From NCBI GenBank assembly GCA_035771175.1, contig CM069612.1:22736987-22800986 (forward strand): DNA of 64,000 nt, in the 5' to 3' direction. Shown in pieces: positions 42,541 to 54,011 of this stretch. A model generated the notes under the pieces. That model had not been told where the DNA came from. It worked only from the letters and a program-made list of their open reading frames with translations, and made no database searches. The first letter of the stretch is position 1. The number at the start of each line of letters is the position of its first letter. This DNA comes from Paratinospora sagittata (lineage: Eukaryota > Streptophyta > Magnoliopsida > Ranunculales > Menispermaceae). The position numbers and the translations under genes are program-made.

Positions 42541-44622
42541 TTACCTGCCCTCCGCAATTACATCTGACCATGGCGTCGACATTGAAGATGATAACGACTG
42601 TCGAATTTCATCGAATGTAGGGTGCTTTCCATGAGAGAAACTTTGATGATACTTGGACCACATTGAAGTAGATTTCATCTTATCAAGCATGTGGACATCC
42701 ATTCCTTCCCCTTCAAATTCCTCTGAAACATCACTTCTTCCCTCCAACAAATTTACTACTTGTCTCATTGTTGGCCTATTCTTTGGGTCTGGATATGCAC
42801 ATAACAAGCCCAAATGAAGAATCCTCTCCACCTCTTCTTTGTCGAAACCTCCCTTAGTCCTTAATCTCTCATCCAATCCAAACGCCAACTTGTCTTGCTC
42901 CATTAGTGTCCATAACCATTCAACCAAAGGTGGCTTCCCATCCTCAATAGGGCTTCTCCCACACACAACTTCAAGAACTAGAACTCCAAAACCAAACACA
43001 TCCGTCTCCGCTGAGGCTCGCCCAGTTCGAACTAATTCGGGTGCCATGTACCCGACCGTGCCTATAACTCGAGTCGTGCTAGCCGCCTGACTGTGCCCAT
43101 ACATTCGGGCCAAACCGAAATCCCCTAATCTCCCATTCATTTCCTTGTCTAGTAAAACATTACTAGCTTTTATGTCTCTATGCAAGACTCTTTTTTCCCA
43201 TCCCTCGTGTAAGTATAGAACACCAGCTGCAACATCTTTTAAGACCCTGATCCTATCTTCCCAACTTAACATCAAATTCTCCTCACTTTGAAACACCCTT
43301 TTATCCAAACTACCATTTTCCATATAATCATAGACTAAGATCAAGCTTCCTTTCTCCCTTTTACACCACCCTCTTAATCCCACCAAGTTTCGATGCTTCA
43401 ACCGCCCGAGGCTCGAAACTTCAGCCAAAAATTCTCTCATTCCCTCTACACTTTCATGCGAAAATCGCTTCACTGCAATCTGTACTCCTCCCTCTACACC
43501 CTTATAGACCTTCCCATTGCCTCCGAACCCAATTACATTCTCCTCGGCGAATCCATTTGTTCCGCTGTAAATTTCCTGATAACTAATTCGATGCGGCCAG
43601 TACTCCAATTCCCATTCCTCCATGTCTTCTAAATCCCTTTTTCTCTTCCTTCTCTTTTTCTTGAGCACCAAAAGAATCACAACACCACAACAAATAACAA
43701 GAAAGACAATTGCAAATGTAATCCCTAATATGAATGGTTTTGACTTAGAATTAGTAATCTCTTGAGGAACAAAAGAGGACAAGTTTGAAGTAATCAACAA
43801 ATCACCCACAAACCTATTTGAATTACTAAAGCTCCAAGCTAAAATCCTATGACTTTCAACTAATCTTCCAGTTGCCCCACAAAACCCAACATACATGTCA
43901 TCTAAAAAAACATTGGAGAGATCAAGATCAGGCACATCAATTAAAGGCTTTCTAGGCCTTTTAACACCAACAGGAGCCATAGTAACATTAAGATGAGAAT
44001 CCCAATAATCTATCCAAACCTGATAATTCACACCATTATTCAATGAAACATCCTGAAAAGAAGAAGACCCACCATTATTATCTCCTTCTTCATTCCAATA
44101 CCCAGCTGGTTGAGCAGTGAAGGAAGTTAGAGAATTCAAATTAACACCAACATGGTTATCATTGATGTCATTAAATTCAGGGTTCTTGAAAACATCAAAT
44201 TCTACACCAAGAACATGGTTTTTAGAGCTACCATCATTTGTTCTGTTGAACAAACCAAGGTGTTGGGCTGAGCTCGTGCCATTGATACCTGGAAACGGGG
44301 TGAATATGAAAACTAAGCCATGCCCGGGAAGAGAATGATTGAAACGGGCAATGGAGAAGATGAAAGAAGCTGAAAAGGGAAGAATATGGGAAGAATTTTT
44401 TGTGGGTATTTTGGTGGAGTGAAGAACTCTGCCTGTTGAGAAAGGAGTGTCACTTGTGAGCGAAAGTATGTGGGATTGTAGTGTTGAGTTACCAAAGAAC
44501 AAGAGATTGTTTGATGAGTTGAAGGAATTGTAGACAAAATCTATGCAAACAATGGGTTTGAAGATTGAGATTGTTGTGATTAGAAGTATGAGAAGATGAT
44601 GACGATGATGACGTTTTGTCAT
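42541..44622 (-). CDS. L-type lectin-domain receptor kinase (clade VII-like)
   Basis: Intronless 693-codon gene, typical of this family. Order: signal peptide (about 1-26), legume-lectin domain (about 27-270) beginning IDFVYNSFNSSNNLLFFGNS with VLGVEFDVFKN and VDYWD-like metal/sugar-site regions, a short stalk, one transmembrane segment (about 297-320), a basic stop-transfer KKKRRKRKR, and a cytosolic kinase domain. Kinase features: glycine loop GFGGNGKV, lysine K385 in IAVKRF, HRDIKASNV with D483, DFGLAR with D501, and an APE-like APEL. It is an active-type RD kinase by sequence. Such proteins sit in the plasma membrane and act in immune and stress signalling; ligand unknown. Start is the ATG at 44622, followed directly by the signal peptide. 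Closest to clade VII by the lectin start and EEWELEYWPHRISYQEIYSGT juxtamembrane region. Confidence 0.93.
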   Translation of the reverse strand: MTKRHHRHHLLILLITTISIFKPIVCIDFVYNSFNSSNNLLFFGNSTLQSHILSLTSDTPFSTGRVLHSTKIPTKNSSHILPFSASFIFSIARFNHSLPGHGLVFIFTPFPGINGTSSAQHLGLFNRTNDGSSKNHVLGVEFDVFKNPEFNDINDNHVGVNLNSLTSFTAQPAGYWNEEGDNNGGSSSFQDVSLNNGVNYQVWIDYWDSHLNVTMAPVGVKRPRKPLIDVPDLDLSNVFLDDMYVGFCGATGRLVESHRILAWSFSNSNRFVGDLLITSNLSSFVPQEITNSKSKPFILGITFAIVFLVICCGVVILLVLKKKRRKRKRDLEDMEEWELEYWPHRISYQEIYSGTNGFAEENVIGFGGNGKVYKGVEGGVQIAVKRFSHESVEGMREFLAEVSSLGRLKHRNLVGLRGWCKREKGSLILVYDYMENGSLDKRVFQSEENLMLSWEDRIRVLKDVAAGVLYLHEGWEKRVLHRDIKASNVLLDKEMNGRLGDFGLARMYGHSQAASTTRVIGTVGYMAPELVRTGRASAETDVFGFGVLVLEVVCGRSPIEDGKPPLVEWLWTLMEQDKLAFGLDERLRTKGGFDKEEVERILHLGLLCAYPDPKNRPTMRQVVNLLEGRSDVSEEFEGEGMDVHMLDKMKSTSMWSKYHQSFSHGKHPTFDEIRQSLSSSMSTPWSDVIAEGR

Positions 44623-46029
44623 TGAAGCTAAGAAGAAAATCTGAGAGAGAGAGAAAGAGAGACAGAGATTTGAGGAAATGGTTGTGGATGAATTTCAGTT
44701 TCAGGGGCTTTGGAATAAGCCGCCCTTGTTCCATTTTGTGGTCAACGCCCTTGGACGGTACGGAAACCAGTAATTTACCCCTGCATTGGAATCAAAATTT
44801 CCAAAATGGTATTTTTTGAGTTCTTATTTGTTAGGATTTTTGAGGTAGGTTAATATTTTAGGAAGAAGAGAATGGATGATCTAAGGACCCGTTTGGTGGT
44901 TGGTGATTCTAATATAGTTTTTTTGTATTCAAAATTTTGAAATTACGAAAAATTTATTTGATTGAGTGAATCTAAAAATCAGTTTTTAACTTTTTATAAA
45001 TGAAACAAGTTGTTTTTAAAAAATAATGAAAAGTTATTTTCTGTGTTTTATTTTTCAGGTTAAATCTTTGTTTTCAAATTACCAACAACGACCTAAATTT
45101 GTAAATATATACTTGACTGGTAAATGTATAGTTATATTAAAAGTAAACGGTGTTTTGGTAATCTTAATAGAAATTAGAAAGCTTCTATTTGTACCCCCAC
45201 CAAATGTTGTCATTACCTCACCAAAAAAAATGATTTGATTCTCATAATACCCTTCTATAATTTGTCTAAAATATTTTCACATGATTTTTATTTTCATCTA
45301 ACCCCAAATCATTTACTAACCTTACCCACCACCATAAACCCTATTCATTTTCTTCCCTAAACCCCAAACTCTTCTTTCATTGTCATCTTCCCTTTATTTT
45401 CACTTTGCTCGCTTAAGGTAGTCTTGCGTATCCTCGGCATATTTACATACCATATCAAAAAACAAAGTTCATTAGATAATTTATTATAATGAAAAAAAAC
45501 CTAAAATTTAAAAAAAAAAATGAATATACCCAAATAAATCTATCAAAAGAAAAAATATCTCAAAAAGTTTGAAATATTCTTCTGAAATGTCTAAACGGCG
45601 CCTAAATGATGTTGAAAACTTCGATCTAACATCTTTCAAGCTCGATTTAAGGGTTAGAACGCCAAAGATAATTGGTGCCTCAAGTTAGAACTTGGTTTGA
45701 TAATTTTTAGATGAGAAAAACAAGAATGTTGGCGTTGACACTTTGGATCATATTGAGAGAAGAAAACAACTTTTGGATCTTGGCACTTTCAAAGAGAGGA
45801 AACTTCGGTAACAGCGGTGGTAATGACGGCTAGGGTTTGGGTCCTTGGAAGAAAAAGATGAAATGGTGGGAGGGAGAGTTGGGAAGAAGGGTAATTTAGG
45901 ATGTTTAAAAATTCTTTTGGGTAAAAAAGTAACGTAATATTACCGTAGGTAAAATTAGTAAGTAGGGAAAGAGTGAGCTTTAGTGGGATAAATTTAGTTG
46001 CTCCTTAGAAATTATTGAGCTAATAGGGC
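44623..46029. other. Upstream region of the kinase gene and AT-rich intergenic DNA
   Basis: The first 150 bp should hold the leader and promoter of the minus-strand kinase gene; a W-box TTGACC is on the minus strand at 44741-44746. Beyond that I see no gene. Text such as GACCCGTTTGGTGGTT (44885) suggests decayed MITE sequence. Confidence 0.45.
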
Positions 46030-46200
46030 GGCGCCTTGGCACGATGGCTTTGGCGTGACGTCTATTCCACGAGGTTACGGGTTTAAAACGTGAGTAAAGG
46101 AATTTATGAAGTAACGTATATAGGCCCGAATTTTTGTGGCATGACAGAGAAGTTTGAAAAAAGTCTATCCTAGGAATCGTAGGTCCTATGGCTGATTGTG
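46030..46200 (+). repeat. tRNA-derived SINE-like sequence
   Basis: TGGCACGATGG at 46037-46047 fits the pol III A box and GGTTTAAAAC at 46080-46089 is close to the B box, 32 bp apart, as in tRNA genes and SINE heads. The sequence between does not fold as a tRNA in an obvious way, and no poly-A tail or target duplication was identified. Confidence 0.45.
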
Positions 46201-47287
46201 GACAGCTCGTGGGGGCTATTTATCAAATTGTTAGTGTAGAGATTAGTGAGATTTGTGGGCCATAGGGTCCTACCGCTAGCTTTAAATTCATTGAGAGGGA
46301 AAATAAATTGAAATATTTTTGAAAGAAAAAGATAGATTGGGCCCCCTCCCCCCATTTGATGTGACGATTCATTTATTTTTTCTGTTAATTTCCAATTAAG
46401 AAGGACTAAAAATATAATGCTTCAATTGAAAAGTATAATTGTGGGCATGAGACAAGCAATAAAGGCTAATTTTCTTTGACCCATTCACCTAAATATTAAA
46501 AATGTATTTGATAAGTGAGAAAATAAATTTACAAAAAAAAAATAGTAATTTTTATTTATCATTTCTATTTTTTAGTGTTTAATTGGCAAAAGTGTTGATA
46601 AAATTATTAATTTTTTTTTCAACCCCCCATTTACATTAAATTTAAAAAAGTTAGAGTTATCTAATTGAATAACTAATTCATAATTAATTATGATAAAAAA
46701 AATTATGTTCAACCAAACAATTATAATTTTTTTTTCAATTAAGTATATTCTATAGAAAAAACACTATTTTCTAAATAAAAAAAAAGAATTACTACCAAAC
46801 GCACCTTAAAGATGTGATATCAGAGAAAAAAACAAAATCATTTATTTAATTTAATTGTGGTTATATTTATTGTTATGATCAGACTTGATCTTTTGTGTTC
46901 TTTTAAAAACAAATTGTGGGTATTTCATTAGAATGTATTCTAGCAATACATGTGTTGGCCCTAGTCATATATACATATTTTTAATTTAATAATAAGTTAA
47001 ATATGAAAACAAATATGTTTTTAGAATTTTTGTCAAAGTTGAACTCTAAATTTATATATGCTCCCTATTATATTTAGAAATATTAACTCTGATAGTAGAT
47101 TAATCTCTTACAGTTCCAAGAGTCTTAATTAAACCATTTCTTTTAACCAGCTTGAGGTTGGTGCAATCACAAATTAATTTTATTAGCACACTTTGTACCC
47201 TTCTACAATTCGAATTGAATTAATTAAACCTGTGTATTATTTTGTTAAATCTTCTAATCAAAACTCAACTAAACATTAAATACAAAT
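46201..47287. other. AT-rich DNA, nothing identified
   Basis: Homopolymer-rich sequence with stops in all frames. Ends such as CTACCAAACGCACCTT (46792-46807) hint at an old MITE near 46,500-46,810. Confidence 0.4.
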
Positions 47288-47780
47288 GTTGGGCCAACAT
47301 TTAGTGGTAGCCCCACTTCAAATTTAAAAAAAGAAATAAAAGAAACAAAAGGTGGATCTCACATGTTTTATATAAAACAAATGATTTAATCATAACTATT
47401 GATCTCATAGGTGAGATCTAATCCTATCATAACTATTGACCTGGTAGATGAGATTTAATCTTAATCATCTATTTATTATCAATTAATTATAAGTTTATTA
47501 TCTATCATAACTATAAATAGGGGCTCATAATTCAATTTAATTCATTTAAATCTAAACGATTAAAATCATCTACGAGTTCTCTACTAAAGAGTTTCTCTAA
47601 ATCAAAAGAGAGAGTTATAATTTACAGTCTATAGTGAAGTTTCTACATTCTGCCCGTGGACGTAGGTCTCAAAATCGAACCACGTAAAACTTATGTCTTT
47701 ATTTTTTATAGTTAGTCTTTATTTTACCATTTAGTAGTGCACTATTGTATATGTTCCCCAAGAAGTGGTGTCGGAACCTC
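47288..47780 (+). repeat. Decayed Copia- or TRIM-like LTR followed by a primer-site relic
   Basis: Starts TGTTGGGCCAACATTTAG. Near its end it has GTGGACGTAGG...GAACCACGTAAA, a sequence typical of the transcribed end of plant Copia LTRs. It is followed by TGGTGTCGGAACC at 47767-47779, three mismatches from the tRNA-iMet primer site. No pol remains were recognised after it. Confidence 0.45.
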
Positions 47781-48348
47781 TGAAAAATTGTTAATATGCT
47801 CTGTGGTTGCGGCCTTGGTTGATCTTCCACATTAGAAATGTCTTTTTCGAGACACAACACTATTCACTTATACGACTCTATTCACCTATGTGACACTATT
47901 TATATATACGATATTATTCATGTATATGGTACTATTCATGAGAAATAGTGAGCATCGACATATATCAATTATTCACAGCATACTAGTATTTATGCGTGTA
48001 CATTGTCAAGGAATCAATGTATTATACCGTTACTCTGATGAATCAACAATTGATTTAATTAGTCAGACTCAGTCTTGTCCTTAGTAACTTTAAATAGTGA
48101 ACGGGAGGCAACTTATTGCTTCAGAAGACTTGGTATTTAAGTGGGTCCATTGTGACTCCACCGCTCAACTTGGAGACTAGTCTAGTTTATTTTATTGAAA
48201 ATTGCTCACTTTGTAAAGGTAATACTATATGTCCAAATAAGACACGATGGTACGGTCGATCCTTATATGCATCACCAGGCATTACAAATTAGGCAGGAAT
48301 ACAACAAGCGAACAAACAACTTGGCAAATTCTAGCTCAGCACGTCCCC
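47781..48348. other. Uncharacterised, probably element-derived
   Basis: Short repeats of ATTCA(C/T)...ACTATT occur around 47860-47940. It may be the internal region of the preceding LTR fragment. No gene. Confidence 0.35.
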
Positions 48349-48392
48349 TCCAATTTATTACTATTTGGTGTTGGTCAAATCTTGCACCAACA
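48320..48392 (-). repeat. LTR end related to the Tat element
   Basis: Read on the minus strand from 48392, the first 27 bases match the start of the 3' LTR at 3643 exactly. The next 45 or so follow it with many substitutions but shared landmarks (TGGAGG, TGCTGA). It looks like the 5' end of a diverged LTR of the same or a sister family; where it ends on the left is unclear. Confidence 0.55.
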
Positions 48393-48485
48393 ACAAATAA
48401 AACAAAACTAAATTAAATTGATGAGAGATCAATTCAAAACCCTAATACTATTGCCTTGTTACTAATGATGCTTACTTTGGCCAAA

Positions 48486-48808
48486 CTTTATAACTAAAAA
48501 CATTGCTGTAAACGTTGACTAGTTCTAACGGTGTACATCCAAACCTCTATACTCGAAGTTAAGAGTTCGATTATCTCCCCTTACAAATATGTGAGACCCT
48601 CCCCTAATAAAAATAGGAGCAGGATTATGGTAGTTGGATCTGCTAAGCTTTATAACTAAAAACATTGCTGCAAACGTTAGTTAACTCCAACGATGTACAT
48701 CTGAATATCTTCACTTAAAGTCTGGAGTTCAATTTTCTTTCATTACAAATAAGTGAGACCCTCCCCTAATAAAAATATGAGCAGGACTATGGTAGTTAGA
48801 TCGCATGG
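48486..48808 (+). repeat. 162-bp tandem repeat, SINE-like units
   Basis: Unit 1 (48486-48647) and unit 2 (48648-48808) both start CTTTATAACTAAAAACATTG and end GGTAGTT(G/A)GATC. Unit 1 has GAGTTCGATTATC and unit 2 GAGTTCAATTTTC, resembling a pol III B box. The units have diverged considerably, so the duplication is old. Confidence 0.65.
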
Positions 48809-50880
48809 TCCCCATCCGAGACTCTTATGCTCCTTACTATTGTGCTTGTCTTCTTGGCCCTCTGACTTTGTGCCAGCATTCTCTGACCTTGTGTCCCCAC
48901 TCAATCGGAAGATAAATAAAAACATTACTTTTTAAGTTTTTTATTCTTTTGATCTATATATGAATGAATAAATTAATGTAGCATATGATTTGCCCATAAG
49001 ATCACACTTTAAACTCAAAACTTTATAATTCGTCCGTCATTATTCACCCACTCTCATACTGACATTTAAAAAAAAAAATTATATTTTAAAGACCATGGTG
49101 CTTAGTCAACTTGAATCCATCAAAGAAATGTCTCAATCCACGTCCAAATTAAGTATTTTTTTATTTTAAAAAAAATATTTTCATATGATCAAGTTGGTGT
49201 GATTAATTTATAAATTGCCATCTTTAAATACTAGATTCTGATTAAAAACTTAAGACACACAACACCCTTGAAAGAAGTATTACAAAATATGAAGTTTAGG
49301 GTTGGATGTGGCCTACCATGACATATTTTAATAAACTTATTTTAAATAAAAGAAGAAGAAAAATGATGTCAGGAATGTTTATTATAATTATTATCATTAG
49401 TTAAAGGTTTTGGCTTTAAAAAGTTGGTATAAATAATTATTGTCTCCCATTCTATCATTTAGATTTTACAGCTATTGACACATCATTAGTGAGAAATCAA
49501 TGAGAGGATTAGATATTCCAATGGATATTTAATCAAGTTGGAATTTAAAATTGATAAATATTTAAATAAAACAGATAGACAAATTTAGTGATATACAACA
49601 GCTAGGCATGACTGAAAAGGTACCATATATATAAAGGAAAGTATATATATTATATTTAAGAACGAGGGGTTGTTTTGTTCTCCCTTGACTACTGCATTTT
49701 AATTGTCCATAGACTAGTATTAATTAAATTATAATTTTGACCAAGTTAATTAATGGCATCTTAATTCAATGGGAATGCTCATATATAGTTTAAAATAATT
49801 CTTTGGATCTCCTTAAATAGATGTTACATTTAGGACTTAGTACTTTTTATTTGTAGTTGCCTTGACATTAGCTCTTCTTTTGATTTTTTTCCTTGCTTCA
49901 CTATCAATGTGACGAGTCCTTCTATTTAACCTTAATATAGTGATGCGAGAGGTTCTTTCCCACTATATATATATATGGTGGCTTTGGATGTTTAATGTTA
50001 ATGCAGTTTTGTTAAGAAGACAGAAATTTGCAGAGTATATAACATTGATGGGTAGATCCCTTATATTTGTCTCGTTTGAGACAGGAGCAGAATGATAGAC
50101 TTCTCCTAACAAAGCCGCCTTTAAGAATCAAACCCTATAACTTCTATACAAGGATGACCTTGAGGTTCAGCGCGTTGCTTCCACTGAGCTAAGAATTAAA
50201 CCTTTGAGAAAAAAGAACATGTCCCTTAGCACCATGTAATGCTTGACATAAATTTCTAATTTTGGCCTTTGATATGTAAATTAAAAATATTTAATAATTA
50301 GTAACATAAATATTTATATAGGTATTTTAATTTAAAATTTCTTATATTCATTTTCTAGAGGTAAAATTGTTAATGAATCAACGTAATCACTTAGGTAGGT
50401 AAGATAAAGTAAGATCGTCATTTTATGATGAAGTGAGAGAGTGAAATTCAGTTGAAATCATATGAAATCACTAGTTGAGAATTGAGAATAGTGTGCAATA
50501 GGAGCATAGCTCATTTGGTTCACTACGTGTCCTATTTTTTGATATGTGGGAATCGAAATAATAATCTTATATTGGATATGAACAAGTTTATCACATAAAA
50601 TATAAGTTAAAATTTTACATTATTAGTATTAAGACATTTTAGAATAAAACCTCACACCTGAGTCAAAAAGTATTTAAGTTGGGGACAATATCGATACTAG
50701 CAAAGATCTAGACGCGTTCAACAACTATTGGGGAACCTAGCTAGATTTGCCCTTATGTCAATAAGTCAAGAAAAAACTTAGCCTTAAATAAAGTAAAGTG
50801 GAGAAAACATGTTCATTTAGATATAGTTAAAAAAAAGCTTACTTGAGTTGAGTTGAGAATGCCATTTATTTATCACATTA
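48809..50880. other. AT-rich intergenic DNA
   Basis: No gene supported. Scattered poly-A and (TA)n runs, and one SINE-like element described separately. Confidence 0.5.
50040..50205 (-). repeat. tRNA-derived SINE-like element
   Basis: On the minus strand TAGCTCAGTGG (50191-50181) is a perfect pol III A box and GGGTTTGATTC (50135-50125) a near-perfect B box, 45 bp apart. The AGCTCAGTGG core is as in true tRNA genes, but the segment does not give a tRNA cloverleaf with a CCA-ready acceptor stem, so a SINE head is the better call. Confidence 0.6.
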
Positions 50881-50894
50881 AAAACATTATATAT

Positions 50895-51058
50895 AGGAAA
50901 ATGTTAATTTAACTGTAAAATAATGTAACTATATTACAATTATATATTCATGTTCATTATATCATTTATTACACACCCCGAGATGTGTAAACTACACACA
51001 TCTAATGAACATAAATATATAGTTACATTATTTTACAGTTATATTAATATTTTTCATA
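50895..51058. mobile_element. MITE hairpin A
   Basis: About 164 bp that is nearly one palindrome. The left arm AACTGTAAAATAATGTAACT is repeated exactly inverted on the right (AGTTACATTATTTTACAGTT). The outer arms AGGAAAATGTTAAT are imperfect. TATA-rich sequence on both sides, as for TA-inserting elements. Confidence 0.75.
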
Positions 51059-51075
51059 TACATATATATATATAT

Positions 51076-51250
51076 AAGAAAATGTTATTTTGACTGTTGT
51101 CGTTATATTTTTAAGTGTAATTACACACTCACAACTATTAGATCATTGTGTGTTATACATCTCATGATATGTAATAAATGTAAGACACAATGATCCAAAG
51201 ATTATGAGTGTGTAGTTACATAACTATAACAATCAAAATAACATTATATA
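51076..51250. mobile_element. MITE hairpin B
   Basis: About 175 bp with long imperfect inverted arms: AAAATGTTATTTTGACTGTT on the left against AATCAAAATAACATTAT on the right, continuing through ACACACTCA / TGAGTGTGT and ATCATTGTGT / ACACAATGAT. Flanked by (TA)n. Confidence 0.75.
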
Positions 51251-51254
51251 TATA

Positions 51255-51424
51255 TAGGAAAATGTTATAGTCACAATTTAGTGTGATTGTTGCTGAGATG
51301 ACGTGATATGATTGAATAGTTATTTGATCCCCTCATTAGTTATCTTTTGTGATATGAGAGGCAACTCCTTGTATCACGTTACCAGCAAGAGTCACACTAT
51401 ACAGTCAATTTAACTTTCTCTATA
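51255..51424. mobile_element. MITE hairpin C
   Basis: About 170 bp, left arm AGGAAAATGTTATAGTCACA with ...TAGTGTGA, right arm TCACACTATACAGTCAATTT with ...AACTTTCT. It starts only a few bases after hairpin B ends and is followed by (TA)n. Confidence 0.7.
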
Positions 51425-53269
51425 TATATAATTAATGAGTAAAATGTGTGATTAATGTCCAAAATTATTAATATGGTACGCTTACCTCTAAAGTAAATTA
51501 AGTAATCCATTTATTGCATGTCATGTGCAATTTAATAAAGAATATTGATGAAATTTAGAATGAAAAATAATTAGTTGATATGATGCGTGATACGATGTGT
51601 TATCGTGTGATTTAAAGTAATCCAATCACTCTCACTTATAATGTTAAAAATATGTGTCAAAAAATATATCTTTATAGCATTACTCATTTAGAATAGCATA
51701 TACCCAATATATATATATATAAACAATTCAAGAGACAAAATTAACTTTTTTAATTAATACGCTTTAGAATCTTTTATAAGACTATAACATCAAAAAGGCC
51801 AAAAAATATTAAATTAAATTAAATATCCATGATGTAGTTGGAAGTTGTCACACCCACAATTAAAACACTTATTGCATTAATATTTAATACCTAATAATGC
51901 GACATATTTTCAAGTCATATTAATTATATATCTTACACATAACGTGCTAGCTATTTGTGAAGAGAAGGAAAATTTAATACACGATGCACTAGACTCTAGG
52001 GAATCCAAATTCTCTTTAAATACATAAATATTTAAGACAAGAAAAAATACATAATTTGTGGGTTTGCCACGTGGACACGTCTCTAGCCATGATCATACAC
52101 AAGTGTATTTATTTCACTTGAGCTTGATTAGTTGTATTTAACCATCAATGTTGACATCTAACCGACCACGTGGCATGGTCCTTGGTCATGATTCGTACGG
52201 ACAAGAGACTCAATGTGGGACCTTTTCGTCCTGCGCTTAACTAAACGGCGTGCAAACGTGGCGCATTATGGCAGCTGGTTTCGCTGACCTTTTCTATTTT
52301 TAATTTTTAATTTTTATTTAATTTTTATTTTTTATTATTTTTTAGTATTTTGAGTCGCCTCCTTAGCCACTTTGCATTCAAATAACATTCAAGCAGCCTT
52401 CCTTGACGATTTGAAGTCTCCTTAATTCAATAATTTTCGTCTTAAATGACGATTTTAACCTTATTTAGTATAATATTTAGAGGAGTATTTATGTTCATTA
52501 ATTATTAAAACAATAATATCTTATTTTTTGAATTTATATATAACGGTCACGGAATATATATAGTATAAAAAAGATGCATGCTTTTACATGAGAGAACAAG
52601 GCATTTAATATTGCACTGACTAATTTATTTTATACTGCACTAATAGTCCAAAATCCAAAGTTATTTGTGCACCGTAAAGCAAATCATACATGCAATGGTT
52701 TTAAGTAATTATCCAAAAATAATATATTGGATTCAGTGATTTCAAATTTTTAATATTAAAAATATCTAAAATATTAATTACTTAGAAACAAAGAGGGTTA
52801 AAAATACATATGTTTTTGTTTTTAATAATTAAATGACATTTAGATGGATAGTGGTGCACCAATAATAACATAGATATATATAATTAAAAAGTTTATTTTT
52901 TTAAAATTTAAATACCGACTTAGCCCTTAATACATCAAAATAGAAAAAGTAGATTTACTTAAATTTCATATAGCTGGAAAAAGCTAAGAAAATCCGATAG
53001 CATTAAAAAAAATTAGAAAGAGGAGAAACCTCCTCCATTACAAGGTCCACAATCAGAGATAATATTTTTTCTAGTCGTACATAAGGCCGGCCTATGAGAA
53101 CATAATCATAATCTACTGAGTCTAACCGTGACTCTATTACATTCTCTCAGTACAACCTAAAATATTAAATCATGCCAATAATAAAAAATATTTTTACAAT
53201 TTTTAATTAGTTCTCCAATCTTTGTACTTATAAAGTATAAATTATGTATAATGCATATAATATTATAAC

Positions 53270-53303
<34 letters not shown>

Positions 53304-53570
53304 TGTTTTATGTCGTGTGATGGCACAATAAATAATTAGATTTATCTTAAATAAACAATTAAGAACCACGAGGAGGATGTTTTGGTCATTAGGGTCAAGA
53401 TTCATCAAAGTCAAAGATCAATATAAAATCAATCTACTATTATTATTTAATAATCTTCAGGGATGTCTTTCCAATATTTATATTTATTTATATCTTAAAG
53501 GAGAAAACTGGTAAAAATATATATATATATCAAGAACTTCAAAAGAAGACGCTACTGCAAACTTCCCACG
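51425..53570. other. AT-rich intergenic region upstream of the DUF616 gene
   Basis: No gene seen. G-box sequences CCACGTGG lie at 52067-52074 and 52166-52173 in a less AT-rich stretch (52060-52280) that could be a distal regulatory region. (TAA)n at 53272-53303, with an inverted (TTA)n part. Confidence 0.45.
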
Positions 53571-54011
53571 CAGCAGAGACGTAACTGTTTGAAACAAAAA
53601 AAATTTACAATTCGCAAAACTCTCAATCTCGATTGAAAAAAAAAAAAAACAATTACATTAACAACTCCAAAACCCTAGAAAACGCGTTTCGATCGAAACA
53701 GCTCAAAAATTGCAATTTCGTGTTCTAAAGAAGTTTTTGGATTAATCACTACTTCTTGTTTAGTTCGCATTGCGAGTGTTTTAGTTCGATAAGATCACGA
53801 GGATTGTTAAGATAAACTCCATTGTGTTTGTGTTCTGGTTCGATTGAAAGAAATGAATTGAAGAACAAATAAAAAAAAGGGAGAGAATTTCTCGGTCTAG
53901 TAATGTGGTTAGAACTGAAGTGAATTTAGGAAGAGAGTCCGGTTTGGAAAGTAAGATTTTTGTTTTTTTTAGGTTAGAATAAATTCTACTGAAGTAGGGT
54001 TTTAGATTGGG

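Noticed and set aside
50125..50191. A functional tRNA gene
   Set aside because: Internal promoter boxes are present, but there is no complete acceptor stem, and the anticodon arm cannot be placed convincingly; SINE head preferred.
53157..53414. 85-codon minus-strand ORF with IIIIILLLLLL
   Set aside because: It is a (TAA)n/(TTA)n microsatellite translated into isoleucine and leucine.
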